Notes: generated by a model from the sequence alone, not told the origin. A stretch of 64,000 nt of DNA from Hyphococcus sp. (GCA_021776245.1 JAJFGF010000010.1:1-64000), one strand, 5' to 3'; counted from the stretch's first letter, positions 7,641 to 15,658 are shown. Made by a program: numbers and translations.

Positions 7641-8573
7641 TTATTTCCCCGTCGCGGCTTTCAGCTCTTTCAGCCGTTCTTCGCTGGCGGTTTTGACGAG
7701 GGCGGCGAGGGCTTCGGCGCGGTCGCCGAGCCAGGCGAGTTCTTCTTCGGTGATTTTGTAATGTTTCGAATAGCGCGCTTTCACGTAAGCTTCTTTCAAC
7801 AACTCGAAACTGCGGCGCTGGAAACGGTCTTCGTCCGGCCAGACAGCGCGGAAGCGTTCGTCCTTGGCTTCGACAAACGCGCGAAGTTTTCGGACATTGT
7901 GCGTAGCCGGACTGTAGCCGGTCGTTGTTAGAAGGTAGGCAGTATAGAGGCGTTCAACCGTCTGATGCAGCATAAACGCCGCATCTTTCCAAATACCTTC
8001 CCGCAAGGCGTAGGTGAAGAGTTTTGTGCTGTTCTTCGAAGCTGTGAACCACTCATCAAAATATTCTTTCGCCGTCTCACAGGCTTCTTCGGCGTTTAAC
8101 GGTTTCGGCTGAACGAAGCGGTGGCCCTTCGCCTCATGCAGGGCGATGCCGTCGCGGATGATGTCCGTAAAGAAATACTGCCCCTGCGCCAGCTTGTCGT
8201 TGACCTCGCCCAGCGTATGGGCGATCAGGCCGATGGGCGTTTTGATGCTTTGATCCAGGACGATCTTGTCTTCGGCCTTGTACCAGTATGTCGACATGTC
8301 GGTCAGCTCGTCATAATTGACGACGATCAGTAAATCATAGTCGCTTTGATAGCCTTTCGCGGTCTTGCCCGCTTCATCGACCCAGTCGCCGCGGGCATAG
8401 GAACCGAAAAGCACGATCTTCAAAATCTGCCCCTTAACGATGTGGGGTTTGGTCTTGTTGCCCTTGGCCAGCTCGAACTGCTCGAACAGAATCTCCTTGA
8501 TGCGCGCCAGCTCGCGCTGCTTTTTCTCCGGCAGGTTGCTGATATCTGTTTTCATGAAATTCAATGGCGGCAT
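7641..8573 (-). CDS. Nucleotidyltransferase (MNT)-HEPN fusion protein
   Basis: The N-terminal half of this 310-residue protein carries the minimal nucleotidyltransferase signature GSYARGDW (57-64) followed by DYDLLIVV (78-85) with paired metal-binding aspartates. The C-terminal half (about 150-300) fits a HEPN helical bundle, including MLHQTVERLYTAYLL and a late ARYSKHYKI segment. Stand-alone MNT and HEPN proteins form toxin-antitoxin pairs in which the MNT protein AMPylates the HEPN RNase. This is a one-chain version with unknown partner. The canonical RX4-6H RNase motif is not clearly met (R-YSK-H has three intervening residues). An alternative start is ATG 8555. The location in a hotspot with a restriction system supports a defence or dormancy role. 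Confidence 0.75.
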   Translation of the reverse strand: MPPLNFMKTDISNLPEKKQRELARIKEILFEQFELAKGNKTKPHIVKGQILKIVLFGSYARGDWVDEAGKTAKGYQSDYDLLIVVNYDELTDMSTYWYKAEDKIVLDQSIKTPIGLIAHTLGEVNDKLAQGQYFFTDIIRDGIALHEAKGHRFVQPKPLNAEEACETAKEYFDEWFTASKNSTKLFTYALREGIWKDAAFMLHQTVERLYTAYLLTTTGYSPATHNVRKLRAFVEAKDERFRAVWPDEDRFQRRSFELLKEAYVKARYSKHYKITEEELAWLGDRAEALAALVKTASEERLKELKAATGK

Positions 8574-8675
8574 GGAGGGCTTTCGTCCGGGGCGGTGGGT
8601 GTTGCTTTGAATCTATACTGACCCGGCGGGCGGCGCCAGTTCTATGCGGGAGGCGCAGCTCGAAAATCTCAATGT

Positions 8676-8730
8676 TGTCATTCCGGCGCTGATGTAATCA
8701 GGTTGAACGAATTCGTTCAACGGAATGACA
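8676..8730. repeat. Palindromic element with nested perfect 20-bp palindrome
   Basis: TGTCATTCCG (8676-8685) and CGGAATGACA (8721-8730) are inverted arms. Inside lies the perfect palindrome GTTGAACGAATTCGTTCAAC (8702-8721). There is no T-run, so it is not a standard terminator, although the cruciform could shield the 3' end of the neighbouring message. It lies between the fusion gene's stop and the nucleotidyltransferase-HEPN gene. The outer arms resemble a common extragenic repeat. Confidence 0.7.
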
Positions 8731-8757
8731 AAGGTGTTAAAAGGATAACCTGCCAAC

Positions 8758-11115
8758 TCACTCAGCCCGCTCATAATGCCGTCGCTCCGGCCGGGCCTTG
8801 ATCGCCAGTTCCAGGGCTTTTTCGTTCGCCTTTTCCGCCTCGCGGTAAAGCTGATATTCGCCGGAGGCGAGTTGGGGTGGCCAGCCCATCGCCTTGTTGC
8901 CAACTTTACGCACGCCATAATGGCCGGCGGCCCGGCGCGTGAAAAACGGATTGTTCAAATGCGGGCGGGCGAGCGCACATAAATCCGCGCGTTCATCGCA
9001 GATGATCGTGTTGATCTGTTCGGGCAGGGTGATGTCGCCAACGGCTATCGTTGGAATACCGACATTCTGTTTCACAAATTCCGCGAAAGGCGTTTGCCAC
9101 ATGCGTCCGAAGACCGGCTTTTGCCATTTGACGGTTTCGCCGCTTGAGGTGTGAATGATATCGACGCCGGCGTCCTTGAAACTTTGCGCGATGGTTTTTA
9201 GATCATCCAGCGTCAGCCCTCCATCGGCCCAGTCGCTTGACGACAGACGCACCGACATCGGTTTTTCTTTTGGCCATATCTCGCGCAGCGCATTAAAAAT
9301 TTCCAATGGAAATTTCACGCGATTTTCAACAGCGCCGCCATAATCATCCTTACGCTGATTGGTGAGCGGCGACAGGAAACTCGCGAGCAGATATCCGTGG
9401 GCGCAGTGAAGCTCGAGCATGTCGAAACCGGAGCGGTCGCCACGCTTTGCCGCGGCGACAAAGCTCTCGCGCACCTCGTCCATCTGCGCCCGGGTCATTT
9501 CGGCGGGCGCCGCCGAAACCCCGTCAATATAAGGAATGGGCGAGGCGGAAATGAGCGGCCAGTTGCCGGTGTCCATGGGCATATCCATGCCCAGTTCGGG
9601 CACCTTGGTCGATCCCTTGCGGCCCGCATGGCCCAGTTGAAGGGCAATTTTTGTCTCCGTCGTTTCGTGAATGAAATCGATCACGCGGCGCCATTGATTT
9701 TCCTGGGCGTTGCTCCAAAGCCCGGTGCAGCCTTTGGTAATGCGCGCATCGGGCGTGGGGCAGGTCATTTCCGTGACAATCAGCCCGACGCCGCCAATCG
9801 CCCGGGCCGTATAATGGGTGAAATGCCAGTCGGTAAGATCGCCATCCACCGCGCAATATTGCGCCATGGGCGCCATGACCACGCGGTTTGCCAGGTCCGT
9901 GTCGCGCAAGCTGAACGGCGTAAACATCGGCGTTGGTTTATTCGCCGCGACATCGCGTCCGGTTTGGGTTTTATAGCGGGCGTAAAATTCTTCTTCGGCT
10001 TTCTCCAAGAAATCCGCGTCGCGCAGTTTCAGATTATCCCAGGTGACTGACTTGCCGCGCGACATCACGGAAAAGGCAAAGGCGTATGTTTCTTTTTGCC
10101 AGTGGATCGGCATGTTTTCGAACCAGCGCAAGGAAACTTCCGCATTGTGCTGGGTGATCTCAACCGGCGTTCTGCGGGCTTTTTCGTAAGCAGCGAAAAT
10201 CTTTTCAATGTCTTGCCCGTGTTCAACCGTCGCGTCGGAAAGCGCGATGGCGCATTCCATCGCAAGCTTGGTGCCCGAACCGATCGACCAATGGGCTGTC
10301 GCCTTGTTGTCGCCGAGGAGCACCATGTTCTCATGGCTCCAGCGCGCGCAAGTAATTTTCGGAAAACAGCGCCACAAAGAACGGTTGATGAGAAAGCCGT
10401 GGCCCTCAAGCTCATCTTTGAAAACGCCTTCAAGATATTTGGCGGTTTCTTCTTCGCTCATCTCCTCAAAGCCGCAGGCCGCCCAGCATTCCGGCGTTGT
10501 TTCAACGACCCAGGTCGAGCGCCCTTCTTCATATTGATAGGTGTGGGCGCAAAAATGCCCGTGCTCGGTCTGCTTGAAAAAGAAGGTGAACGCGTCGAGG
10601 GGCCGGGTGGAGCCGAGCCAGGTGAATTTATTGCGCTTTTCCTCTACGTGCACGCCGAATGCAGCGGCGTATTTTGTGCGAATGGCGCTGTTGATGCCGT
10701 CGGCGACAACCACGAGATCGCTCGCCGCGCGCTTTTCTTCAAAAGCCGCATCGTCGATCAAGGTTGAGAAATGCATATTGACGCCGACTGCGTCGCATCG
10801 ATCCTGCAGCATTCTTAACAGCGTCTCGCGGGAACAGCCGGCAAAGCCATTGCCGCCGACAATGGTGCGCTCGCCCTTGTGCTCGATGACAATGTCGGAC
10901 CAATAGGCAAAGTTTTCCTTGATCAGTTCATAGCTCTCGGGGTCGGCGTCGAGAAATTCGTCGAGGGTCTCGTCGGAAAAGACAACGCCGAACCCAAACG
11001 TGTCATCGGCGCGGTTTTGTTCGTAAACATCAATCTCGTAAGCCGGGTTACGCTTCTTGGTGAGCAGCGCATAATAAAGCCCGCCGGGTCCGCCGCCGAT
11101 GACTGAAATTTTCAT
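8758..11115 (-). CDS. Aryl-CoA monooxygenase/reductase fusion (2-aminobenzoyl-CoA or salicylyl-CoA type)
   Basis: This 785-residue fusion joins an FAD aromatic monooxygenase (about 1-380; ISVIGGGPGG dinucleotide motif, LLGDNKATAHWSIGSG FAD block) to an old-yellow-enzyme domain (about 390-750; FTPFSLRD, VMAPMAQYC, QLGHAGRKGS, HCAHGYLLASFLSPLTNQR). This architecture is that of 2-aminobenzoyl-CoA monooxygenase/reductase, which hydroxylates and then dearomatises the CoA-bound ring. Databases often name such fusions salicylyl-CoA 5-hydroxylase, but the single-domain Streptomyces-type hydroxylase lacks the second half. RidA, acyl-CoA dehydrogenase, hydratase and thioesterase genes upstream favour 2-aminobenzoyl-CoA. 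A TTG at 11136 is an alternative start. It is the source of three 3'-end copies further left. Confidence 0.85.
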   Translation of the reverse strand: MKISVIGGGPGGLYYALLTKKRNPAYEIDVYEQNRADDTFGFGVVFSDETLDEFLDADPESYELIKENFAYWSDIVIEHKGERTIVGGNGFAGCSRETLLRMLQDRCDAVGVNMHFSTLIDDAAFEEKRAASDLVVVADGINSAIRTKYAAAFGVHVEEKRNKFTWLGSTRPLDAFTFFFKQTEHGHFCAHTYQYEEGRSTWVVETTPECWAACGFEEMSEEETAKYLEGVFKDELEGHGFLINRSLWRCFPKITCARWSHENMVLLGDNKATAHWSIGSGTKLAMECAIALSDATVEHGQDIEKIFAAYEKARRTPVEITQHNAEVSLRWFENMPIHWQKETYAFAFSVMSRGKSVTWDNLKLRDADFLEKAEEEFYARYKTQTGRDVAANKPTPMFTPFSLRDTDLANRVVMAPMAQYCAVDGDLTDWHFTHYTARAIGGVGLIVTEMTCPTPDARITKGCTGLWSNAQENQWRRVIDFIHETTETKIALQLGHAGRKGSTKVPELGMDMPMDTGNWPLISASPIPYIDGVSAAPAEMTRAQMDEVRESFVAAAKRGDRSGFDMLELHCAHGYLLASFLSPLTNQRKDDYGGAVENRVKFPLEIFNALREIWPKEKPMSVRLSSSDWADGGLTLDDLKTIAQSFKDAGVDIIHTSSGETVKWQKPVFGRMWQTPFAEFVKQNVGIPTIAVGDITLPEQINTIICDERADLCALARPHLNNPFFTRRAAGHYGVRKVGNKAMGWPPQLASGEYQLYREAEKANEKALELAIKARPERRHYERAE

Positions 11116-11178
11116 TGTTTTGTCTTTCACTTCCAATTCCGACCTTCATCCTTGGTGACACCAAACTCTCTCCGCTCT

Positions 11179-11320
11179 TCCCGGCGAAAGCCGGGATCCA
11201 GCGGCTGTTCGCTATCAACGCATTCAGTTTTCAAATGTTTGCGGCGCATGTGCCGCCTGGATCTGAAACGCTGTGGCGGTTTCATGCCCACGGCAGACTG
11301 GATCCCGGCTTTCGCCGGGA
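11179..11320. repeat. Palindromic extragenic element with 23-bp inverted arms
   Basis: Positions 11179-11201 and 11298-11320 are exact reverse complements, and each arm is itself a CCCGGC-GAAA-GCCGGG hairpin. The interior is about 96 bp without a coding signal. The element fills the only wide gap in the aryl-CoA operon, between ridA and the monooxygenase fusion. It resembles a MITE-like or paired REP unit and may affect mRNA stability or distal expression. Confidence 0.8.
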
Positions 11321-11355
11321 TGACCGGGGGAATGGAAGAGCCTGGGGACATCATT

Positions 11356-11751
11356 TCACACCGCCACCACGGCCGTCGTTTCAATTTCCACCATGGCGGC
11401 GTCTTCCATCAGGGCGACGACCTGAACCACCGCCATTGTGGGAAAGACTTTGCCCAACACCTCGCGCCAGACGGCGCCGATCTCATGCGCATGGTCGAGA
11501 TAGGCGCGCTTGTCGGTGACGTAACAGGTCATGCGCACAATATCGGCGGGCTTTGCGTCGCCTTCCTTCAAAATCGCGACAGTGTTTTCCAAAGTCTGGC
11601 GGAACTGCGCGACCATGCCGTCGGCGAATTCTTCCTGTTCGTTCCAGCCGACAACGCCGGCGGTAAAGATTTGGCGCCCCTCCGCCGCAATGCCGTTGGC
11701 GTAGCCTTTTGGCCGCGGCCAGCCCGCCGGTTGTAAAACTTCGCGCGTCAT
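11356..11751 (-). CDS. RidA-family enamine/imine deaminase
   Basis: The protein is 131 residues from the ATG at 11751, which overlaps the thioesterase stop (ATGA). The fold is recognisable from FTAGVVGWNEQ near 30, the QTLENTVAILKEGDAKPADIVRMTCYVTD block near 51-79, and the C-terminal MVEIETTAVV. RidA proteins hydrolyse reactive enamines and imines and release ammonia. Here the likely role is hydrolysing the amino/imino group left after dearomatisation of 2-aminobenzoyl-CoA, and this is a main argument for an amino-substituted substrate. The longer frame upstream of 11751 lies inside the thioesterase gene and is not the start. Confidence 0.88.
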   Translation of the reverse strand: MTREVLQPAGWPRPKGYANGIAAEGRQIFTAGVVGWNEQEEFADGMVAQFRQTLENTVAILKEGDAKPADIVRMTCYVTDKRAYLDHAHEIGAVWREVLGKVFPTMAVVQVVALMEDAAMVEIETTAVVAV

Positions 11752-12182
11752 TTGCTTTCCCCTTTCCCGGCGGTTTTTTGATAGCTGAGCATTTTGTCTC
11801 GGATGTCGTCGGGCCATGGCGCCGATCCGTTCATGTCAACATCGACGCAGACAATGGTCATGCGGGAGCGCATGCGGATGTCGCCGTCCATGAGGGTTTT
11901 CATATCAAGGGCAGCCGAACTTTCCCCAAGACGCGCCACGGAAAGATCGAAAATAATCATGTCACCTAGCCGGCAGGGGCGCACAAATTTTGTTTCAATG
12001 CCCACCAGCGGCGCGCCGAGGCGGCGATCGCCAATCAGTTTTTTGAAAGAAACGCCTAAGGCTTCATCGAACCAGTCTTCAACGGTCGCGTTTACGGCGT
12101 CGAAATAGCGCGGGTAATACATAATCCCCGCATAATCGCATTCCGCAAAGCGGATTTTGTGCTGGCGCTGGAAGCTGGTCAT
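11748..12182 (-). CDS. 4-hydroxybenzoyl-CoA-type (hotdog) acyl-CoA thioesterase
   Basis: At 144 residues this is a standard 4HBT hotdog thioesterase. Near the N-terminus, [21 protein letters not shown] contains the Asp-centred active-site motif of the Pseudomonas-type enzymes. It hydrolyses aryl- or acyl-CoA esters, here perhaps to recycle CoA from dead-end intermediates of the aryl-CoA pathway. It would also fit release of free acid from a hydroxylated aryl-CoA. The ATG overlaps the acyl-CoA dehydrogenase stop (ATGA) and the stop overlaps the ridA start, so expression is coupled. Confidence 0.88.
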   Translation of the reverse strand: MTSFQRQHKIRFAECDYAGIMYYPRYFDAVNATVEDWFDEALGVSFKKLIGDRRLGAPLVGIETKFVRPCRLGDMIIFDLSVARLGESSAALDMKTLMDGDIRMRSRMTIVCVDVDMNGSAPWPDDIRDKMLSYQKTAGKGESK

Positions 12183-13360
12183 GGGTTTGTCTTGCCACTT
12201 GAAAAGTTTTGCAGATGCTGGCGGGCGATGACGATTTTTTGCACTTCAGATGCGCCTTCATAAATGCGCAAAGCGCGGATCTCGCGGTAAAGCTCTTCAA
12301 CCTTGACGCCTTTTTTAACGCCAAGTCCGCCGAAAAGCTGCACGGCTTTGTCGATTACCTGTTGCGCCTGATCGGTGGCGAAGAGTTTCGCCATGGCTGC
12401 TTCGCGCGTGACGCGGGTTTTTTGAACGTCCTTGGTCCAGGCCGAGCGATAGACCAGCAGGGCTGCGGCGTCGACATCAAGGGCCATTTCCGCGAGCGCG
12501 CCTTGCGCTAATGGCAGATCGGACAGCGTTGCGCCAAACATTTTGCGCGTCACCGCGCGGGCGGTGGCGTCATCAAGGGCGCGGCGGGCAAAGCCGAGCG
12601 CGGCCGCGCCGACAGTGGTGCGGAATATGTCTAACGTCGCGAGCGCCGCTTTAAAGCCTGCGCCTTCTTCGCCGATGATGTGCGATACAGGAACGCGGCA
12701 TTGGTCAAACCGCAAGCGGCCGAGCGGGTGCGGCGCGATCACGTGGATGCGTTCAACGACGGAAAAGCCAGGCGTGTCGGCGTCCACAACGACCGCCGTG
12801 ACGCCGGCGGGTGAGCGCGCGAACAGCGTATAAAAATCGGCAATGCCACCATTGGAGATCCAGGTTTTTTCGCCATTGATCACATAGCCGCCGCCATCAT
12901 GCTGCATGGATGTTGTCATCGCCGCGGCGTCAGAGCCTGCGTCTTCTTCGGAAAGGGCGAAGGCGGCGATCTTTTCGCCGGTCGCGACCGCTGGCAGATA
13001 TTTTTTCTTTATATCGTCGCCGCCAAATAGGCTTAGGGCGCCGGCGCCGAGCCCCTGCATGGCGAAGGAAAAATCAGCCAGGCCTGAATGGCGCGCCAGG
13101 GTTTCGCGGATGATCGCCAGCGAGCGCACGTCAAGATCTTCATGAACGCCGCCGTGAGACGCGGGCACGCAATAGGTGAGCCAGCCGCCATCGCCGAGTT
13201 CTGCGACCAGGGCGCGGCAGGTTGCGTCCACATCTTCATGAGCGCCGGGAGCATCGACGATTCCCGGCAGCATCGCCGCCGCCCAATCGTCAACGGCGCG
13301 CGCGAGGGTTTTGTGATGGGCCTCAAAAAACGGCCAGTCGAGAAATGATTGATCCGCCAT
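12179..13360 (-). CDS. Acyl-CoA dehydrogenase
   Basis: This 393-residue protein is full length for the medium/short-chain acyl-CoA dehydrogenase family. [14 protein letters not shown] and [12 protein letters not shown] mark the FAD/substrate regions, and the C-terminal [20 protein letters not shown] holds the catalytic-base Glu in YEGASE. It oxidises the alpha-beta bond of a CoA thioester and passes electrons to ETF. In this operon it probably acts on the alicyclic CoA intermediate after dearomatisation. Its start codon directly follows the hydratase stop (TAGATG). Confidence 0.9.
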   Translation of the reverse strand: MADQSFLDWPFFEAHHKTLARAVDDWAAAMLPGIVDAPGAHEDVDATCRALVAELGDGGWLTYCVPASHGGVHEDLDVRSLAIIRETLARHSGLADFSFAMQGLGAGALSLFGGDDIKKKYLPAVATGEKIAAFALSEEDAGSDAAAMTTSMQHDGGGYVINGEKTWISNGGIADFYTLFARSPAGVTAVVVDADTPGFSVVERIHVIAPHPLGRLRFDQCRVPVSHIIGEEGAGFKAALATLDIFRTTVGAAALGFARRALDDATARAVTRKMFGATLSDLPLAQGALAEMALDVDAAALLVYRSAWTKDVQKTRVTREAAMAKLFATDQAQQVIDKAVQLFGGLGVKKGVKVEELYREIRALRIYEGASEVQKIVIARQHLQNFSSGKTNP

Positions 13361-14170
13361 CTAATCGCCCTCAAATACTGGTTTTTCCTTGGCGACAAAG
13401 GCCTTGTAAGCGCGCTCAAAATCCTTTGTCTGCATACAGATCGCCTGGGCCTGGGCTTCGGCCTCAATCGCCGTATCAAGGCTCATATCCCATTCCATAT
13501 TGAGCTGGTTTTTAGTAATGCCATTGGCAAAGCTTGGTCCGGCGCTAAGCTTTCTCGCCATGGCCATGGCGTGGGTGTCGAGTTTTTTCGCGTCAACAAG
13601 CTGATTGAAATAGCCCCAGGCAAGACCTTCCTCGGCGGAAAAGCTGCGCCCAAAGAACAACAATTCGCTGGCGCGGCCCTGACCGATAATGCGCGGCAGC
13701 ATGGCGCAGGCGCCCATATCGCAGCCGGCAAGACCGACGCGATTAAAGAGGAACGCGGTTTTCGCATCGGGCGTTGCGTAACGAATATCCGAGGCCATGG
13801 CGATGATCGCGCCGGCGCCGACGCTCACCCCATCAACAGCGGCGATGATTGGCTGCGGCGCCCCGCGCATCGCTTTGACGAGATCGCCGGTCATGCGGGT
13901 GAAGTCCAAAAGCTCGGGCATACCCATCTTGGTCAGCGGTGCGATGATGTCATGGACATCGCCGCCGGAACAAAAATTGCCGCCATTGGAGCCGAATATA
14001 ACGGCCTTCACCTCTTTGGCGTAGACAAGATCGCGAAAGCAATCGCGCAGCTCCGCGTAGGATTCAAAGGTCAGCGGGTTTTTGCGCTCGGGGCGCAACA
14101 GCGTGATGCGCGCGACGCCCTCATCAAATTGCCAGCTGAAATGTTGCGGCTTGAAATTGTTGGGGTTCAT
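13361..14170 (-). CDS. Enoyl-CoA hydratase/isomerase (crotonase family)
   Basis: This 269-residue crotonase-fold protein has an oxyanion-hole segment [17 protein letters not shown] near 99-115 and a second one at [25 protein letters not shown] near 140-163. It would hydrate or hydrolytically open the CoA-bound ring intermediate in the aryl-CoA pathway. Substrate cannot be deduced from the sequence. The ATG at 14170 overlaps the MarR stop codon, placing it third in the SDR-MarR-hydratase-dehydrogenase-thioesterase-RidA chain. Confidence 0.88.
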   Translation of the reverse strand: MNPNNFKPQHFSWQFDEGVARITLLRPERKNPLTFESYAELRDCFRDLVYAKEVKAVIFGSNGGNFCSGGDVHDIIAPLTKMGMPELLDFTRMTGDLVKAMRGAPQPIIAAVDGVSVGAGAIIAMASDIRYATPDAKTAFLFNRVGLAGCDMGACAMLPRIIGQGRASELLFFGRSFSAEEGLAWGYFNQLVDAKKLDTHAMAMARKLSAGPSFANGITKNQLNMEWDMSLDTAIEAEAQAQAICMQTKDFERAYKAFVAKEKPVFEGD

Positions 14171-14631
14171 GCGGCGGTCCTTCCTGACTTCCCGTTCACC
14201 TGAGACAGGTTGAGTTTGCCCAGTAGTTTTTGAATGGTTGCTTTTTCGGTTTTGGTGAGACCGGCAAAAATATCGCCGATCCAGTCTTTGTGGTCGGCCG
14301 CCATTTTGGCGAACACGCGCTCGCCTTTTTTGGTGAGGCTGAAGATCGCAACGCGGGCGTCGTCGCGCATGGTCTTGCGTTTCACCAGACCGTCGCGAAT
14401 AAGCGGCGCGGTGACTTGCGTTGTGTTGCCGTCGGTGACCATCAATTGCTGCGTCAGCGCCCCGGCGCGCAAGCCGGTCGGTCCGGCGCGGTCAAGGGCC
14501 GATAAAACATCAAAGCGCGAGATCGACAGGCCAAAAGACCTGCGAAATTCCGTGTCGGTAAATTTCTTGATGGCGTTGGTGGTGCGCAACAGTTCAAGCC
14601 AGGTGCGCAAGGCGTCGCGATTGTCGCTCAT
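14167..14631 (-). CDS. MarR-family transcriptional regulator
   Basis: The 154-residue product (ATG 14631, overlapping the SDR stop) has a MarR winged helix: [21 protein letters not shown], then [30 protein letters not shown] and a wing with [16 protein letters not shown]. MarR proteins that control aromatic catabolism are usually repressors released by the aryl-CoA itself. Its location inside the operon and the paired palindromes upstream of the first gene (15383-15456) make autorepression of the whole operon likely. An apparent upstream start at 14703 lies within the SDR gene and is rejected. Confidence 0.9.
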   Translation of the reverse strand: MSDNRDALRTWLELLRTTNAIKKFTDTEFRRSFGLSISRFDVLSALDRAGPTGLRAGALTQQLMVTDGNTTQVTAPLIRDGLVKRKTMRDDARVAIFSLTKKGERVFAKMAADHKDWIGDIFAGLTKTEKATIQKLLGKLNLSQVNGKSGRTAA

Positions 14632-15377
14632 GATGCGGTCTCGCCGCCGTCGATGACAATCGACTGGCCGGTGACGGACGCGGCATTGTCGCCCGCAAGC
14701 CACAAAGCAGCGCTGGCGACCTCTTCCGGCTTGATCAGCCGCCCCAGGGGATTGTCTTTCAGAAACGTGGCAAGGGCGTCTTCGCGGCTGGTTTTTGTTT
14801 TCGCGACGATGTTATCGAGCGCCTCATCAACCAGCGGCGTATCGGTAAAGCCCGGGCATATCGCATTGACGGTGACGCCGGTTTTGGCAAGCTCCAGCGC
14901 CAGGCTTTTGACCCAGCCGAGAACCCCGTGCTTTGCCGCTGCATAGGCGCCGGTATAAGGATAAGCTTTAAGCGATGCGGTCGAGGCGATCGCGATGAAC
15001 CGGCCCCAGCCGCGGGATCTCATTTGCGGCGCCGCTTCGCGGGCGCAAAGATAGACGCTGGTTAAATTGACCGCGATCATTTCGTCCCAGATTGCGCGCG
15101 ACGTTTTCAGCGCCGGGGCGGTCGCCGCTGCGCCTGCATTGGCGACAAAGATGTCGATTGCGCCCGCTGACTTTATGCCGTCGATGACCGATTGTTCGTC
15201 GGTCACATCCATTTCGATGAAGGCAAGGCCGGTTTTTTCAAGCCGCGCCGCATTGCGTCCGGCAATGGTTACATTGATGCCGTTTGCGGCAAGCTCCTTG
15301 GCGATCGCCAGGCCGATGCCGGAGCCGCCGCCGGTGATCAGGGCCCGGCGCGGCGTTGCTTTTGGGGCGGGGCTCAT
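14628..15377 (-). CDS. Short-chain dehydrogenase/reductase (SDR)
   Basis: From ATG 15377 this is a 249-residue classical SDR: an NAD(P) motif TGGGSGIG near 14-21, VANAG near 83-87 and the catalytic YTGAYAAAKHG (Tyr...Lys) near 150-160. It is the first gene of the aryl-CoA operon and would oxidise or reduce the alicyclic hydroxy/keto-CoA intermediate. The predicted promoter places the transcript start at or next to the ATG, so it may be leaderless; no Shine-Dalgarno is visible. The longer frame to 15470 runs through the promoter and operators and is not used. Confidence 0.9.
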   Translation of the reverse strand: MSPAPKATPRRALITGGGSGIGLAIAKELAANGINVTIAGRNAARLEKTGLAFIEMDVTDEQSVIDGIKSAGAIDIFVANAGAAATAPALKTSRAIWDEMIAVNLTSVYLCAREAAPQMRSRGWGRFIAIASTASLKAYPYTGAYAAAKHGVLGWVKSLALELAKTGVTVNAICPGFTDTPLVDEALDNIVAKTKTSREDALATFLKDNPLGRLIKPEEVASAALWLAGDNAASVTGQSIVIDGGETAS

Positions 15378-15382
15378 GCACG

Positions 15383-15456
15383 ATAGTTTAGCATTAAAAT
15401 AAATCCCGTCAATGGGTTTTCTTCTTGCGATTACAGTTATTTTAGGATTAAAATAA
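15383..15456 (-). promoter_or_regulatory. Promoter and twin palindromic operators of the aryl-CoA operon
   Basis: TTATTTTA-GGAT-TAAAATAA (15437-15456) is a perfect 8-4-8 inverted repeat. ATAGTTTA-GCAT-TAAAATAA (15383-15402) is a second, imperfect copy 54 bp away, close to five helical turns. On the minus strand, TTGACG (15407-15412) and TAAACT (15385-15390) are 16 bases apart, so the proximal palindrome fills the spacer and the -10. Repression by the operon's MarR protein is the natural reading. The ATG at 15377 then lies about where transcription would start. Confidence 0.65.
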
Positions 15457-15482
15457 TGTGGAATATGCACCTTTTTTCAGTT

Positions 15483-15658
15483 GTCATCCCGGGGGCAGCG
15501 CAGCTGCAAACCGGGACCCATGGCGCCTCGATTTATCCGCTGCGGCGGAAACGTTGCTGCGCCATGGGTTCCGGGTTCGATTGCGAAAATGCAATCGCCC
15601 CGGAATGACAATGGAGGGGTGGGCGCCCCACAACAACACACGCCGCCCCCGGGATGAC
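15483..15658. repeat. Nested palindromic extragenic element (14-bp arms)
   Basis: GTCATCCCGGGGGC (15483-15496) and GCCCCCGGGATGAC (15645-15658) are perfect inverted arms. A second pair of arms around ACCCATGGCGC and GCGCCATGGGT lies inside. The element occupies most of the divergent gap between the SDR operon and the hydratase/dehydrogenase gene. Apart from this element and the operators I see no gene in 15378-15708. Confidence 0.7.

Noticed and set aside
8702-8721. 20-bp palindrome as a rho-independent terminator
   Set aside because: No T-run follows on either strand.
4835-9060. Array of 3'-end copies as a tandem repeat or integron-like attC array
   Set aside because: Copies are coding-sequence fragments of unequal length without attC-like symmetry, and no integron integrase is visible.
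4853-9154. Similar small plus-strand frames at 4853, 5846 and 8776 (MPSLRxxLDRQxQGFFVRLFR...), looking like a conserved small-protein family
   Set aside because: They are the antisense reading of the repeated 3' end of the minus-strand fusion gene; conservation is explained by the sense protein.
9397-10767. Long plus-strand frames (217 and 223 codons) inside the monooxygenase fusion gene
   Set aside because: High-GC antisense shadows; the minus strand has complete domain motifs across the same bases.
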